Of a DNA stretch of 55,448 nucleotides, positions 24,395 to 33,179 are shown piece by piece. Each line of letters begins with the position of its first letter. The stretch's first letter is position 1. Below the pieces are notes generated by a model. The model was not told where the DNA came from. It did not search any database and saw nothing but the letters and a program-made list of their open reading frames with translations. The translations under genes were made by a program, and so were the position numbers. Source of the stretch: an uncultured Prevotellaceae bacterium. Its GTDB lineage: Bacteria; Bacteroidota; Bacteroidia; Bacteroidales; Bacteroidaceae. The DNA is taken from assembly GCA_902799765.1 (NCBI GenBank), contig CADCBZ010000021.1, positions 1-55,448 of the forward strand, in the 5' to 3' direction.

Positions 24395-25035
24395 TCCTTG
24401 CTACAATCATTCTGACGGTGTTGACGGCCTGCAGCAGTGAGGTGCAAGAGCATACGGCTCCTGCCATTCACGACCGTGACTCAGTGTCGATGATGACATC
24501 TTATGGCGTCAATACGCTGATCAGCGATTCTGGCGTCATTAAGTACCGCATCGTGACGGAGCGTTGGGATGTGAATACTGTACGTAATCCGTCGCGCTGG
24601 ACTTTCGAAAAAGGCATCTTCTTTGAACAATTCGACGAGAAGTTTCATGTGCAGGCGTATATCCAGGCTGATACCGCCTGGTATTATGATCAGAAGAAAC
24701 TGTGGCATCTACGCGGCAGAGTTCGTGTTCGCAATATCAACGGACTGATATATACCAGTGAAGAACTGTATTGGGACGGCATGTCGCATGAGCTCTATTC
24801 CAATGTGTTCTCGAAGGTTGTCACACCAGAACGCTCAATGGAGGGCTCTTACTTCCGTAGTGATGAACAGATGCGTCATTATTTGGTCAGCAATTCAAAG
24901 GGATCCTTTGAACGTGAGGACATGACGGGCGAGAATAAGGCAGAAGAACAGCCTCAGGATCCTACAGATACCACGACGGTGGAGGAGCCCGTTCTTCGTC
25001 CTGCAACACAAAAACATAGGAGGAGCGCTCAATGA
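24367..25035 (+). CDS. lptC: LPS export protein LptC
   Basis: A 222-aa lipoprotein-type protein: signal region MVRKMEGRLILATIILTVLTAC with lipobox LTAC. The LptC beta-jellyroll follows: YGVNTLISDSGVIKYRIVTERWD, FEKGIFFEQFDEKF, AYIQADTAWYYDQKKLWHLRG, VRVRNINGLIYTSEELYWD. LptC bridges the LptB2FG ABC transporter to LptA in LPS transport. The start overlaps the OMP gene by 28 bases; an alternative ATG is at 24379. The C-terminal 40 residues are a Glu/Pro/Thr-rich tail. Confidence 0.85.
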   Translation: MVRKMEGRLILATIILTVLTACSSEVQEHTAPAIHDRDSVSMMTSYGVNTLISDSGVIKYRIVTERWDVNTVRNPSRWTFEKGIFFEQFDEKFHVQAYIQADTAWYYDQKKLWHLRGRVRVRNINGLIYTSEELYWDGMSHELYSNVFSKVVTPERSMEGSYFRSDEQMRHYLVSNSKGSFEREDMTGENKAEEQPQDPTDTTTVEEPVLRPATQKHRRSAQ

Positions 25036-26315
25036 CAACACTCATTATCTGGCTTATCATTTCAATGTTGGCTTCTGCTTTCTTCTCAGGCATGGAGATC
25101 GCTTTTGTATCCAGTAACCGTCTGTTGGCTGAGATGGATAAGGAGAAGAATGGCCTGTCTCAGAAGGCCATCAGTCTTTTCTATCAGCATCCTAATAACT
25201 TTGTCTCTACGATGCTGGTGGGCAATAATATTGCCTTGGTGGTCTATGGCATCCTCTTTGCGAAGATTTTCGACGAGACGCTCTTCTATCCGTTGAGCGA
25301 CGGCATGCGTGTGACTTGTGACACATTGCTCTCTACACTTGTTGTGCTTTTCACAGGCGAATTTCTTCCCAAATCTATCTTTAAGAACAATCCGAATACA
25401 CTTCTTACCGTGTTTGCCATACCGGCTTATCTGTTTTATGTGGTGCTCTATCCCATTTCGCGTTTTGCGACTCTGCTGTCGAAAGGCTTGCTCCGTCTGA
25501 TAGGGATCCGCATGAATAAAGATGCCAATGAACATGAGTTTACCAAGGTTGATCTTGATTATCTTGTTCAGAGCAGTATTGATAATGCCGCTCATGATGA
25601 TGAGATAGGCGAAGAGGTGAAGATCTTCCAGAATGCTCTCGACTTCTCTGAGACGAAGGTCCGCGATTGTATGGTACCTCGAACGGAGATTGATGCTGTT
25701 GAGGATACGACTACGATCAGCGGTCTTCAGCAGGTGTTTGTTGAGAGTGGTCACAGCAAGATCCTTGTCTATCATGAGGATATCGACCACATCACGGGTT
25801 ATGTTCACTCCAGTGATATGTTTCGTCTGACGGCGACTCAGGCTGATGCTACCCTGAATAGTCTTAGTACGACGCTTGTGCGTAGCATCTCATTTGTGCC
25901 AGAGACGATGCTGGCTTCCAAACTGATGCGAATGCTTATGCAGCAGAAACGTTCGTTGGCAGTTGTAGTGGATGAATTCGGTGGCACCAGCGGCTTGGTC
26001 TCATTGGAGGATGTCATGGAGGAGATTACAGGTGAGATTGAAGATGAACACGACAACTCTAATCATGTGGCTAAGCAGATCAGTGAAAATGAATATGTAC
26101 TCTCTGCCCGACTTGAGATTGAGAAGATCAATGAGATGTTTGAACTCGATCTGCCGGAGAGTGATGAATATATGACACTTGGAGGTCTGATCCTTCATGA
26201 ATATCAGGCATTCCCAAAACTCAATGAAGTGGTCACAATCGACGGTTATGAGTTCAAAATTATCAAGAATACTGCGACAAAAATCGAATTGGTGCGATTA
26301 AAGGTAGTCGAATGA
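25032..26315 (+). CDS. CNNM/CBS/CorC_HlyC protein (hemolysin-C/GldE-like)
   Basis: A 427-aa membrane protein that starts in an ATGA overlap with lptC. The N-terminal CNNM (DUF21) domain has three or four helices with FFSGMEIAFVSSNR and GNNIALVVYG. A CBS pair (about 215-335; DCMVPRTEIDAVE, then VVVDEFGGTSGLVSLEDVMEEITGEIEDEHD) and a CorC_HlyC C-terminal domain follow. Relatives are Mg2+ efflux or sensing proteins (CorC, CNNM). In Bacteroidetes the closely related GldE is linked to gliding/secretion, but no other gld gene is here. Confidence 0.85.
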   Translation: MTTLIIWLIISMLASAFFSGMEIAFVSSNRLLAEMDKEKNGLSQKAISLFYQHPNNFVSTMLVGNNIALVVYGILFAKIFDETLFYPLSDGMRVTCDTLLSTLVVLFTGEFLPKSIFKNNPNTLLTVFAIPAYLFYVVLYPISRFATLLSKGLLRLIGIRMNKDANEHEFTKVDLDYLVQSSIDNAAHDDEIGEEVKIFQNALDFSETKVRDCMVPRTEIDAVEDTTTISGLQQVFVESGHSKILVYHEDIDHITGYVHSSDMFRLTATQADATLNSLSTTLVRSISFVPETMLASKLMRMLMQQKRSLAVVVDEFGGTSGLVSLEDVMEEITGEIEDEHDNSNHVAKQISENEYVLSARLEIEKINEMFELDLPESDEYMTLGGLILHEYQAFPKLNEVVTIDGYEFKIIKNTATKIELVRLKVVE

Positions 26316-26350
26316 GTGGTTTTTTGCCGAAAAATTTCGTTGTTTGCATT

Positions 26351-26366
26351 TAATTTTGTAATTTTG
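26351..26366 (+). promoter_or_regulatory. Tandem -7 boxes of the ppiD gene
   Basis: Two adjacent TAATTTTG boxes (26351-26358 and 26359-26366), 75 bp before the ATG. They may give alternative start points. Confidence 0.55.
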
Positions 26367-26441
26367 TGCCCGATTTGTGCGCATCCACGTGCGCACGTGT
26401 CAATCAAAAGCAAATAATTCAATAAAAAATAATAGTCAAAA

Positions 26442-28577
26442 ATGGCAGCATTAGGAAAAATCAGAAAGAGAGGCGTTGCGCTGGTGATCATCATCGGCCT
26501 TGGCCTTTTCGCCTTCATTGCTGAGGAGGCTTTCCGTTCTTGTGAAGCAACCAAGAACCAGCAGCGTCAGCAGGTAGGCGAGGTGTTAGGTAACAAAATC
26601 AATGTACAGGAATTCCAGGCTCTGGTAGATGAGTATCAGGAAGTGCTGAAGATGACCCAGGGTGTGGATAACTTCTCTGAGGAGCAGCTCAACAGCATCA
26701 AGGACGAGGTATGGAACGAGTATGTCAACGAGCAGATTATTGCCAACGAGACAGACAAGATCGGTCTGACAGTGACTGACGAGGAGATGCAGAACATCAT
26801 GAAGGAAGGAACTAATCCCATCCTTCTGCGTTCACCGTTCGTTAATCAGGAGACAGGGCGTTTCGATGCCACCATGCTTACTAAGTTCCTTGCTGACTAC
26901 AAGCGTAATCTGTCAAACTCTCAGCTCGCAGAGTCTTATGAGAAGGTTTATAAGTACTGGCAGTTCATCGAGAAGCAACTCCGTCAGCAGACACTTGCCC
27001 AGAAGTATCAGGCACTGATTGCCAACAGCTTGATCTCTAACCCCATTTCAGCTAAGATGGCTTTCGAGGGTCAGAATCAGGAGAGCGACATTCAACTAGC
27101 TTCTTTCGCTTATTCTTCTATCAATGACAACGATGTGAAGATTGACGATAAGGACCTGAAAGCTAAGTATGAAGAGGACAAGGAGATGTTCAAACAGACT
27201 GTGGAGACGCGCGACATTAAGTACGTCAGCTTCCAGGTGGTGGCTTCTGCAGCTGACCGCAAGGCGCTGATGACCACTATGCTCGAAGCTTCACAGAAGC
27301 TCCAGAGCGGTGCAAACCCAGCAGAGGTTGTTCGCAAGGCTCAGTCACAGTTCCCCTATACAGGGCTTGCAGCTACTAAGCGTGCCTATCCTTATGACAT
27401 CGCAGCTAAGCTCGATTCTATCTCTGTAGGTCAGACTACAGCTCCTTTCGAGACAAAGGGTGACAACACGCTGAATGTGGTGAAGCTTATCTCTAAGACG
27501 ATGATGCCTGATAGCATCGAGTATCGTCAGATCCAGATCGGTGGTGCTACTGCAGAGGCTGCTCACAAGACTGCTGATAGTGTTTATAACGCACTGAAGG
27601 CTGGTGCTAACTTCGAGGAGCTTGCTAAGAAATACGGTCAGACTGGCGAGAACATGTGGCTCACCTCTGCTATGTATGAGAACAGCAACTCTATGGACGA
27701 GGAGTCAAAGAATTACTTGAATGCCATTAACGCGTTGGCAGTGAACGATGTGAAGAATCTCGAGTTCACTCAGGGTAACATCATCCTTCAGGTGGTCAAC
27801 CGCAAGGCTATGGTCGAGAAGTATGATGTGGCTGTGATCAAGCACACCATTGATTTCTCAAAGAGCACCTATTCCGATGCTTATAATAAGTTCAGCCAGT
27901 ATGTGAGCGAGAACAAGACCCTTGCCGATCTTGAGAAGAATGCCGCTAAGTTCGGTTTCAATGTTCAGGAGCGTAAGGATCTCTTCAACTCTGAGCACAC
28001 CGTAGCAGGTTTGCGTGCTACCCGTGAGGCTATGAAGTGGATCTTTGATGCCAAGGAGGGTGAGGTAAGTCCTCTCTACGAGTGTGGTAACAATGATAAT
28101 CTGCTGGTTGTTGCACTGACCGGTATTCATCCTGTAGGTTATCGTTCATTCGAATCTGCGAAGGATGTTCTTCGTCAGCTGGTGCTTCGTGATAAGAAGT
28201 TCGAGCAGATCAAGGCAAAGTTGGCTGGTGTTGCTGATATCGCTGCAGCCAAGGCTAAGGGTGCCCGCATCGACTCTGTCAATCAGGTGACATTCACTGC
28301 TCCTGTCTTCGTTCAGGCAACAGGTGCTAGTGAGCCCGCTCTCGCTGGTGCAGTGGCAGCCAGCAAGCAGGGTGCCTTCAGCAAGGCCGTCGTAAAGGGT
28401 AACGGTGGTGCTTACCTCTTCCAGGTTCTGAAGAAGGCAGAGCGTCAAGGTGCGAAGTTCGACGAGAAGCTGGTTGAGCAGCAGCTCCAGCAGCAGGCTA
28501 TGCAGGCTGCAGGTCGCTTTCTCCAGGAGCTCTACCAGAAGGCCGATGTTGTTGACAACCGCTACTTGTTCTTCTAA
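26442..28577 (+). CDS. ppiD: Peptidyl-prolyl isomerase/chaperone, PpiD/SurA type
   Basis: A 711-aa protein. A short cytoplasmic start (MAALGKIRKRG) is followed by one membrane anchor (VALVIIIGLGLFAFIAEEAF), then a periplasmic SurA_N-like helical chaperone region (about 45-210) with NKINVQEFQALVDEY, and parvulin-type domains around 250-480, including GANFEELAKKYGQTGEN. This is the PpiD layout: a membrane-tethered periplasmic foldase near the Sec exit. Active-site parvulin residues are only partly evident. Codon use is strongly biased, consistent with high expression. It is transcribed alone from its own promoter to a strong terminator. Confidence 0.88.
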   Translation: MAALGKIRKRGVALVIIIGLGLFAFIAEEAFRSCEATKNQQRQQVGEVLGNKINVQEFQALVDEYQEVLKMTQGVDNFSEEQLNSIKDEVWNEYVNEQIIANETDKIGLTVTDEEMQNIMKEGTNPILLRSPFVNQETGRFDATMLTKFLADYKRNLSNSQLAESYEKVYKYWQFIEKQLRQQTLAQKYQALIANSLISNPISAKMAFEGQNQESDIQLASFAYSSINDNDVKIDDKDLKAKYEEDKEMFKQTVETRDIKYVSFQVVASAADRKALMTTMLEASQKLQSGANPAEVVRKAQSQFPYTGLAATKRAYPYDIAAKLDSISVGQTTAPFETKGDNTLNVVKLISKTMMPDSIEYRQIQIGGATAEAAHKTADSVYNALKAGANFEELAKKYGQTGENMWLTSAMYENSNSMDEESKNYLNAINALAVNDVKNLEFTQGNIILQVVNRKAMVEKYDVAVIKHTIDFSKSTYSDAYNKFSQYVSENKTLADLEKNAAKFGFNVQERKDLFNSEHTVAGLRATREAMKWIFDAKEGEVSPLYECGNNDNLLVVALTGIHPVGYRSFESAKDVLRQLVLRDKKFEQIKAKLAGVADIAAAKAKGARIDSVNQVTFTAPVFVQATGASEPALAGAVAASKQGAFSKAVVKGNGGAYLFQVLKKAERQGAKFDEKLVEQQLQQQAMQAAGRFLQELYQKADVVDNRYLFF

Positions 28578-28595
28578 GTCAATACACATTATTAT

Positions 28596-28637
28596 ATAAG
28601 AGAAGAGGCGTTCCAATCGGGACGCCTCTTCTCTTAT
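28596..28637. terminator. Bidirectional terminator between ppiD and the xylanase gene
   Basis: A perfect 16-bp stem: ATAAGAGAAGAGGCGT (28596-28611) and its complement (28622-28637), 10-nt loop, between convergent genes. Confidence 0.92.
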
Positions 28638-28650
28638 GATGTGATTCTGT

Positions 28651-30537
28651 TTACTTAACCACCACCTTCTTGCCGTCAATGATATACATACCGGAAGGAA
28701 GATTGTCGGATGATGTAGCATTCACGCGTTCACCGTTGAACTTGTAGATTCCCTTTATGGCGTCATTGGTTTTCTCGGTCTTCACCTTACCAATGCCTGT
28801 GCTAGCTTCTCCACCCAAGCCTTTCACGAAACCTGCATAGACATGCTTGCGGTAGAAGTCGAGGTCCCAGATGCCAACAGGCTCACCACCGCGCCATCCG
28901 CTGTAATCAGGTGCATCGGTAGGACACCACTGACAAATGCCCCACTGCTGTGCGGCAGGTATGATACGCAGATACTCCTTGATAATCCACTCATAGAAAT
29001 CAGCCATTTGCTTGTGCTGTTCTTCTGTCAGCTGAGAAGTAGAAAGGCCTTTGTCCTTTCCATTGGGAACATAACCCATATCCATCTCGCTGACGCGAAC
29101 AAGTTTTCCCGATTTTGCCATTACTTCAAACATACCTGTAATGGCTTTCTTCAGGTTGTTTTGCGAGGTGCTGTTCTCGTAATATGAAATGTGCATCTGA
29201 GTGCCGATACCATCGATCTTGGTAACGCCATCTTTCTCCCATTTCTTAATCCAATTAACCATTGACCAAACCTTCTTGCTGGCGCTGATACCATCCTTGG
29301 TGGTAATATCCCAAACACCCTCGAGGTTATAATCGTTGATGAAGAGCTTCACATCACTTGGACCGTACTTGCGAGCCAGACGACATGCCTCACGCACGTA
29401 GTTGAGGTCACCCAGATAGTCCTGCCAGTAGAAATTGTCACCGCCTACGTCCCACGTAGCATCGGGATTACCACTGGGGTTGTAAGCTGTGGAGTGCTGC
29501 AGTGCGTAGTTACCCTCGCCATCGTCGCCACCGCCACCGATAGCCTCGTTGACGAGATCCCAGCCTTTCACCTTGCCGTCGCAGGCTTCCATCATACCAC
29601 TGATCCATTGATCCATTGCGCCGACGAGCGCATCATACATCTCATCCTTTGTTCGGGGAATCGTCTTACCTTTATATCCCTCAAACTTGATGTTCTTGAC
29701 AAAGATATCGCCTACGAAATCACCACACTGAAGCATGAAGAAACTACCTTCCACGACTCCTTTATATTCAACCTCCACATCTTTCCATTCTGTTGTGAAA
29801 GCAATATCAGGATATTCTCCATTGTTCCAGTCACCCAATTTACTGTGAAGTTTACCATCCGCTGAACCTTTTACGGTCATCGTCATCTTATATGTCTTGT
29901 TTATTTCAACAGGGATATTTTCCATTGCCAAGAACTGAACATCCCACGAGTTATCACACTTCTTTGTCGTGTGAATCTTCATACCATCTGTGGAGTCAAA
30001 GGTAATGGTATATCCGAATTGTGTCTTATCCGATGTCCAGCCCACGCTCTTATCTTTGGTGAAGTCCTTGCTGGCCACAACTTGATAAGTTTCTTCGCTG
30101 CTGGGGTCTGGCTTGTCGCCAATCAGCTTGAGCAACCAGGACTTAGGCTGCTGCGAATGCCAGGCGAGGGTATGACCATAAACGCTAAGTCCGGCCTCGG
30201 TGGCTGCATTCACGTATTTTTTCACGGTCTCGAAATTCATGTTGCCATTGCCATCAACACAACTGGCCATTTTCATAGCGTTACCTGCAACAGTCTCACT
30301 GAAGTTCTTATTGATCAGGTTCTTGAACGTGTTGTTAGTCAGATAGTCATTGACGGTTGTACCGGCACCGAGTTTGAAATTGGGATACTTTGAATTGTCA
30401 ATGTACTCTTTCAGAGCCTTGTACTCATCGAGGTAACGATAGTTAGGCTTGTCGGGCTTGCCTAACTCAAATTTCTCTTGTGCTACAGCAGGGGATAAAA
30501 GACTGGCTGTAAGCAAACACAATAATACTTTTTTCAT
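28651..30537 (-). CDS. GH10 endo-1,4-beta-xylanase with carbohydrate-binding insert
   Basis: A 628-aa secreted enzyme. Signal peptide MKKVLLCLLTASLLSPAVAQ. The GH10 barrel starts at about 40 (FKLGAGTTVNDYL, YGHTLAWHSQQPKSWL), is interrupted at about 145-290 by a beta-sandwich CBM (CBM4/9-like: GWTSDKTQFGYTITF...), and resumes with acid/base E331 (WDLVNEAIG) and nucleophile E484 (RVSEMDMG). This split layout is known from Prevotella and Bacteroides xylanases. The last 50 residues (GIYKFNGERVN...LPSGMYIIDGKKVVVK) form a small T9SS-type C-terminal domain. It cuts internal xylan bonds at or outside the cell surface. No SusC/D genes are near. Confidence 0.95.
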   Translation of the reverse strand: MKKVLLCLLTASLLSPAVAQEKFELGKPDKPNYRYLDEYKALKEYIDNSKYPNFKLGAGTTVNDYLTNNTFKNLINKNFSETVAGNAMKMASCVDGNGNMNFETVKKYVNAATEAGLSVYGHTLAWHSQQPKSWLLKLIGDKPDPSSEETYQVVASKDFTKDKSVGWTSDKTQFGYTITFDSTDGMKIHTTKKCDNSWDVQFLAMENIPVEINKTYKMTMTVKGSADGKLHSKLGDWNNGEYPDIAFTTEWKDVEVEYKGVVEGSFFMLQCGDFVGDIFVKNIKFEGYKGKTIPRTKDEMYDALVGAMDQWISGMMEACDGKVKGWDLVNEAIGGGGDDGEGNYALQHSTAYNPSGNPDATWDVGGDNFYWQDYLGDLNYVREACRLARKYGPSDVKLFINDYNLEGVWDITTKDGISASKKVWSMVNWIKKWEKDGVTKIDGIGTQMHISYYENSTSQNNLKKAITGMFEVMAKSGKLVRVSEMDMGYVPNGKDKGLSTSQLTEEQHKQMADFYEWIIKEYLRIIPAAQQWGICQWCPTDAPDYSGWRGGEPVGIWDLDFYRKHVYAGFVKGLGGEASTGIGKVKTEKTNDAIKGIYKFNGERVNATSSDNLPSGMYIIDGKKVVVK

Positions 30538-30591
30538 AATGATATAAACGTTGATAAACTATTCATTAAGTGATATGTCTGATTCAGGATG

Positions 30592-30599
30592 CAAAATTA
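30592..30599 (-). promoter_or_regulatory. -7 box of the xylanase gene
   Basis: TAATTTTG on the minus strand, with a 5' leader of about 50 nt to the ATG at 30537. Confidence 0.65.
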
Positions 30600-30635
30600 C
30601 GAAAAAAACGAGAGATATGCAAGCATAAGAATAAA

Positions 30636-30705
30636 ATTTGCTGGATTTAATTCTAGAACTTTTTACATTTAAATGTAGCAAGTACTAGATTTAATTCCAG
30701 CAAAT
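30636..30705. repeat. Inverted-repeat intergenic element
   Basis: ATTTGCTGGA...TCTAG (30636-30656) and CTAGA...CCAGCAAAT (30685-30705) form inverted 10+4-bp arms. A central TACATTTAAATGTA palindrome sits between them. It lies after the stop of the endonuclease gene and may act as its terminator. Confidence 0.6.
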
Positions 30706-30729
30706 GATGGAGTATCTACCTCGGAATCT

Positions 30730-31800
30730 TTATTCCTCCTGTTTCTTGGGGGTGACCTTCATGAAGACGGGATAGTGGTCGGAGTAGCTCAGCTCTTTTT
30801 TATAATAGGTGAGGCCTTCGAGGACAGGGTCGTGGAAGATGTAGTCGATACGTACCTGCTTGTTGCCTCGGAAGGTGCTCATCCATCCGTTACCACACTC
30901 CTTAAAGCCATCCACCTTGTCGCCCAGCATCGTGTTATAGACGTAGGAGTAGGGCACATCGTTGAAGTCACCGCAGACGATGATGGGTAATTCCGACTCG
31001 CGCATGTCCATCGCCAGCATGTTGGCCTGACCTGAACGGGCAATCATACCTACGGCATAGTTGCCGTAAAGTGCATCCAACACGGCGTTGCTCTTGATAT
31101 CGCTGCCTCGCATCTGGGCCTTGGCGGCTCTGTGGAGTGTGCCGTTAATGCCTGTAGTTTCGAGGTGGGCGTTATACACGCGATAGGTGTTGCCTTTTAT
31201 CTCGATATCTGCCCACATGGCGCTGTTGTTGGTCATCTCGAAGGGGAAGTTCTTGGTCTGCTTGATGGGATAGCGGCTGTAGATAATCATATCGTCCTTA
31301 CCACGGGCGCTATAAGGGAAGTAATCCTTGTAAGAGTCGGAGTTCTTCTTGTCACCGGCATAGTCGTTGTACTCTTGGAAGCAGACAATATCCACTTTCT
31401 GACGCTTCATCTCAGCGAGGATGTCTTGGGCCATGAAACCTGTGGTCTCTCGGCTGAACATCGCCACGTTGTAGGTAGCAATCTTGAAGCCTGGCTGCTT
31501 GTCGGCTTCCTCATCAAAGGAACCGAACTTATACATCGTGCTAATGTAGGGGATGCAGCAGAGCAGCGTGATCAATGGCATGAGCATCCAGTGGAAACGG
31601 CGCATCACCAGCCAGTAGAGGAGGAAGAACGCGTTGCCTATAATCAACATCGGCAGGGCATAGACCAACATGGCGCGGGCCGTATTACCTGCGGGCTGGA
31701 CATCACCTCCGAAGAGACCGACGAGGGTAAACACCATCAGCAGGAAGGTGATGATCAGCATCATAAACGAGAAATATTTCTGTACTGCAAGCTTTCCCAT
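30730..31800 (-). CDS. Membrane-anchored endonuclease/exonuclease/phosphatase-family protein
   Basis: A 356-aa protein. Three N-terminal hydrophobic helices (about 10-35, 45-68, 72-90) precede a periplasmic EEP domain with the family set: KIATYNVAMF, DIVCFQEYND (metal Glu), YNAHLETTG, IVCGDFNDVPYSYVY (Asp/Asn) and YSDHYPVF (catalytic His near the end). EEP proteins hydrolyse phosphodiesters in nucleic acids, lipids or signalling molecules; the substrate here is unknown. It is 37 bp downstream of a histidine kinase gene and probably shares its transcript. Confidence 0.85.
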   Translation of the reverse strand: MGKLAVQKYFSFMMLIITFLLMVFTLVGLFGGDVQPAGNTARAMLVYALPMLIIGNAFFLLYWLVMRRFHWMLMPLITLLCCIPYISTMYKFGSFDEEADKQPGFKIATYNVAMFSRETTGFMAQDILAEMKRQKVDIVCFQEYNDYAGDKKNSDSYKDYFPYSARGKDDMIIYSRYPIKQTKNFPFEMTNNSAMWADIEIKGNTYRVYNAHLETTGINGTLHRAAKAQMRGSDIKSNAVLDALYGNYAVGMIARSGQANMLAMDMRESELPIIVCGDFNDVPYSYVYNTMLGDKVDGFKECGNGWMSTFRGNKQVRIDYIFHDPVLEGLTYYKKELSYSDHYPVFMKVTPKKQEE

Positions 31801-31837
31801 AAGAATAAGTTTTTAGGTATGATAAAGGGGAATGGAT

Positions 31838-33097
31838 TTACTCATCAAGATATTTCTTGACCATCTCAATCAGGTTCTCCACCTTGAAAGGCTTTGCCAT
31901 AAAGTCATCGCAGCCAGCTGCCTTGGCATCGCGAATGTTCTCCTCGAAGGCATAGGCACTGAGAGCGACAACAGGCGTGTCGCTGGATACCTCCTTAATG
32001 ATGCGGGTGGCATCGAGACCATTCATCTCCGGCATACGGATATCCATCAGGATCATGTCAGGATGCTCGTCTTCATTCAAGGTCACTGCCTCGATACCAT
32101 TATGGGCACGAATGAGCTTATAGCGCTTCTGAAGTACGATCTTTACTAACTCGTAGTTACTATCCTCATCTTCCGCTACAAGGATCTTCTTCATATTACG
32201 TTCATCGGAACGGCCGCTGATACGGATGGTGCGCATGTTGTTCTGAGTAGTGGTGGATTTCTGGGTGTCCTTACCGCCGATGGTGCCTTCGAACGGCATG
32301 TTGAATCGGAAGGTGGAACCCTTGCCTTGTTCTGACTCTACGGAAATGGTGCCACCCAACTTCTCGACGATAATTTTACAGAGAGGCAATCCAAGACCAT
32401 AGCCGTTCTTGGTGGTCTCTGCATCACGAGACACATAGGTCTCGAAGATACGGTCGAGGTCTTCCTTGGCGATACCGGAACCAGTATCCTTGACGAAGAA
32501 CTCAATTCTGGAGCCCTCATCGAGTATCTGATAGCCGTAGGTAATGCTACCCGTGGGGGTATGCTTCAGGGCATTGCTGATCAGATTGGAGAATACCTGA
32601 GTCAAGCGGTTGGCATCGGTATTGAAGGTGACGCTCATCAAGGGTTTTTTCCATACCAACTGCACGGAATCAGGGCAACGGAACTTAAAGAGGTTCTTGA
32701 TGCTCGAACAAAGTTCATTCAGGTCGGTGGTCGCTTTCTTCATCACAATTTCTCCAGACTCCACACGTGAAAGGTCGAGGATCTCGTTAACAAGACTCTG
32801 CAGACGGTTGTTGTTACTCTCGATAATCTCGTAGAACTTCATACGGTCTTCCTGAGAGTCGGTTTCTACCAAAACACGCGAGAAACCTTCGATAGCATTC
32901 AGCGGAGTACGGATCTCATGGCTCATGTTGGCGAGGAAGAGCGACTTCATCTTACTGGCATTCACTGCCTTCTGAGCCTTCTCCTCGTATTCCTTTAGCT
33001 TCTGATTGGCTATCGCAAGTTGTTCGTTCGCAAGAATCAACCTGCGATTGCATTCAGCGTACTTCTGTAAAAGTATCTCTTTTTCGTTCTTTTCCAT
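31838..33097 (-). CDS. Soluble hybrid histidine kinase (HisKA-HATPase-REC)
   Basis: 419 aa from the ATG at 33097; a GTG start at 33121 would lie very near the promoter. A coiled coil (1-50) leads to HisKA with phospho-acceptor H60 in NMSHEIRTPLN, then HATPase_c with N-box NLISNALKHT, G1 DTGSGIA and G2 GYGLGLPL, and a C-terminal receiver with D352 (LMDIRMPEMNG). There is no membrane segment or recognised sensor domain, so input is cytoplasmic, possibly through a partner protein binding the coiled coil. No DNA-binding output domain is present, so a phosphorelay partner must lie elsewhere. Confidence 0.88.
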   Translation of the reverse strand: MEKNEKEILLQKYAECNRRLILANEQLAIANQKLKEYEEKAQKAVNASKMKSLFLANMSHEIRTPLNAIEGFSRVLVETDSQEDRMKFYEIIESNNNRLQSLVNEILDLSRVESGEIVMKKATTDLNELCSSIKNLFKFRCPDSVQLVWKKPLMSVTFNTDANRLTQVFSNLISNALKHTPTGSITYGYQILDEGSRIEFFVKDTGSGIAKEDLDRIFETYVSRDAETTKNGYGLGLPLCKIIVEKLGGTISVESEQGKGSTFRFNMPFEGTIGGKDTQKSTTTQNNMRTIRISGRSDERNMKKILVAEDEDSNYELVKIVLQKRYKLIRAHNGIEAVTLNEDEHPDMILMDIRMPEMNGLDATRIIKEVSSDTPVVALSAYAFEENIRDAKAAGCDDFMAKPFKVENLIEMVKKYLDE

Positions 33098-33131
33098 GAG
33101 TGTGTGATTCCGAAAATTCACTAATTGGTGG

Positions 33132-33139
33132 CAAAATTA
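33132..33139 (-). promoter_or_regulatory. -7 box of the histidine kinase gene
   Basis: TAATTTTG on the minus strand, 34 bp before the ATG at 33097. Confidence 0.6.
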
Positions 33140-33179
33140 CGAAAAATTCCTGAAAGGACAAAGGGAATTAAGATTTTTT

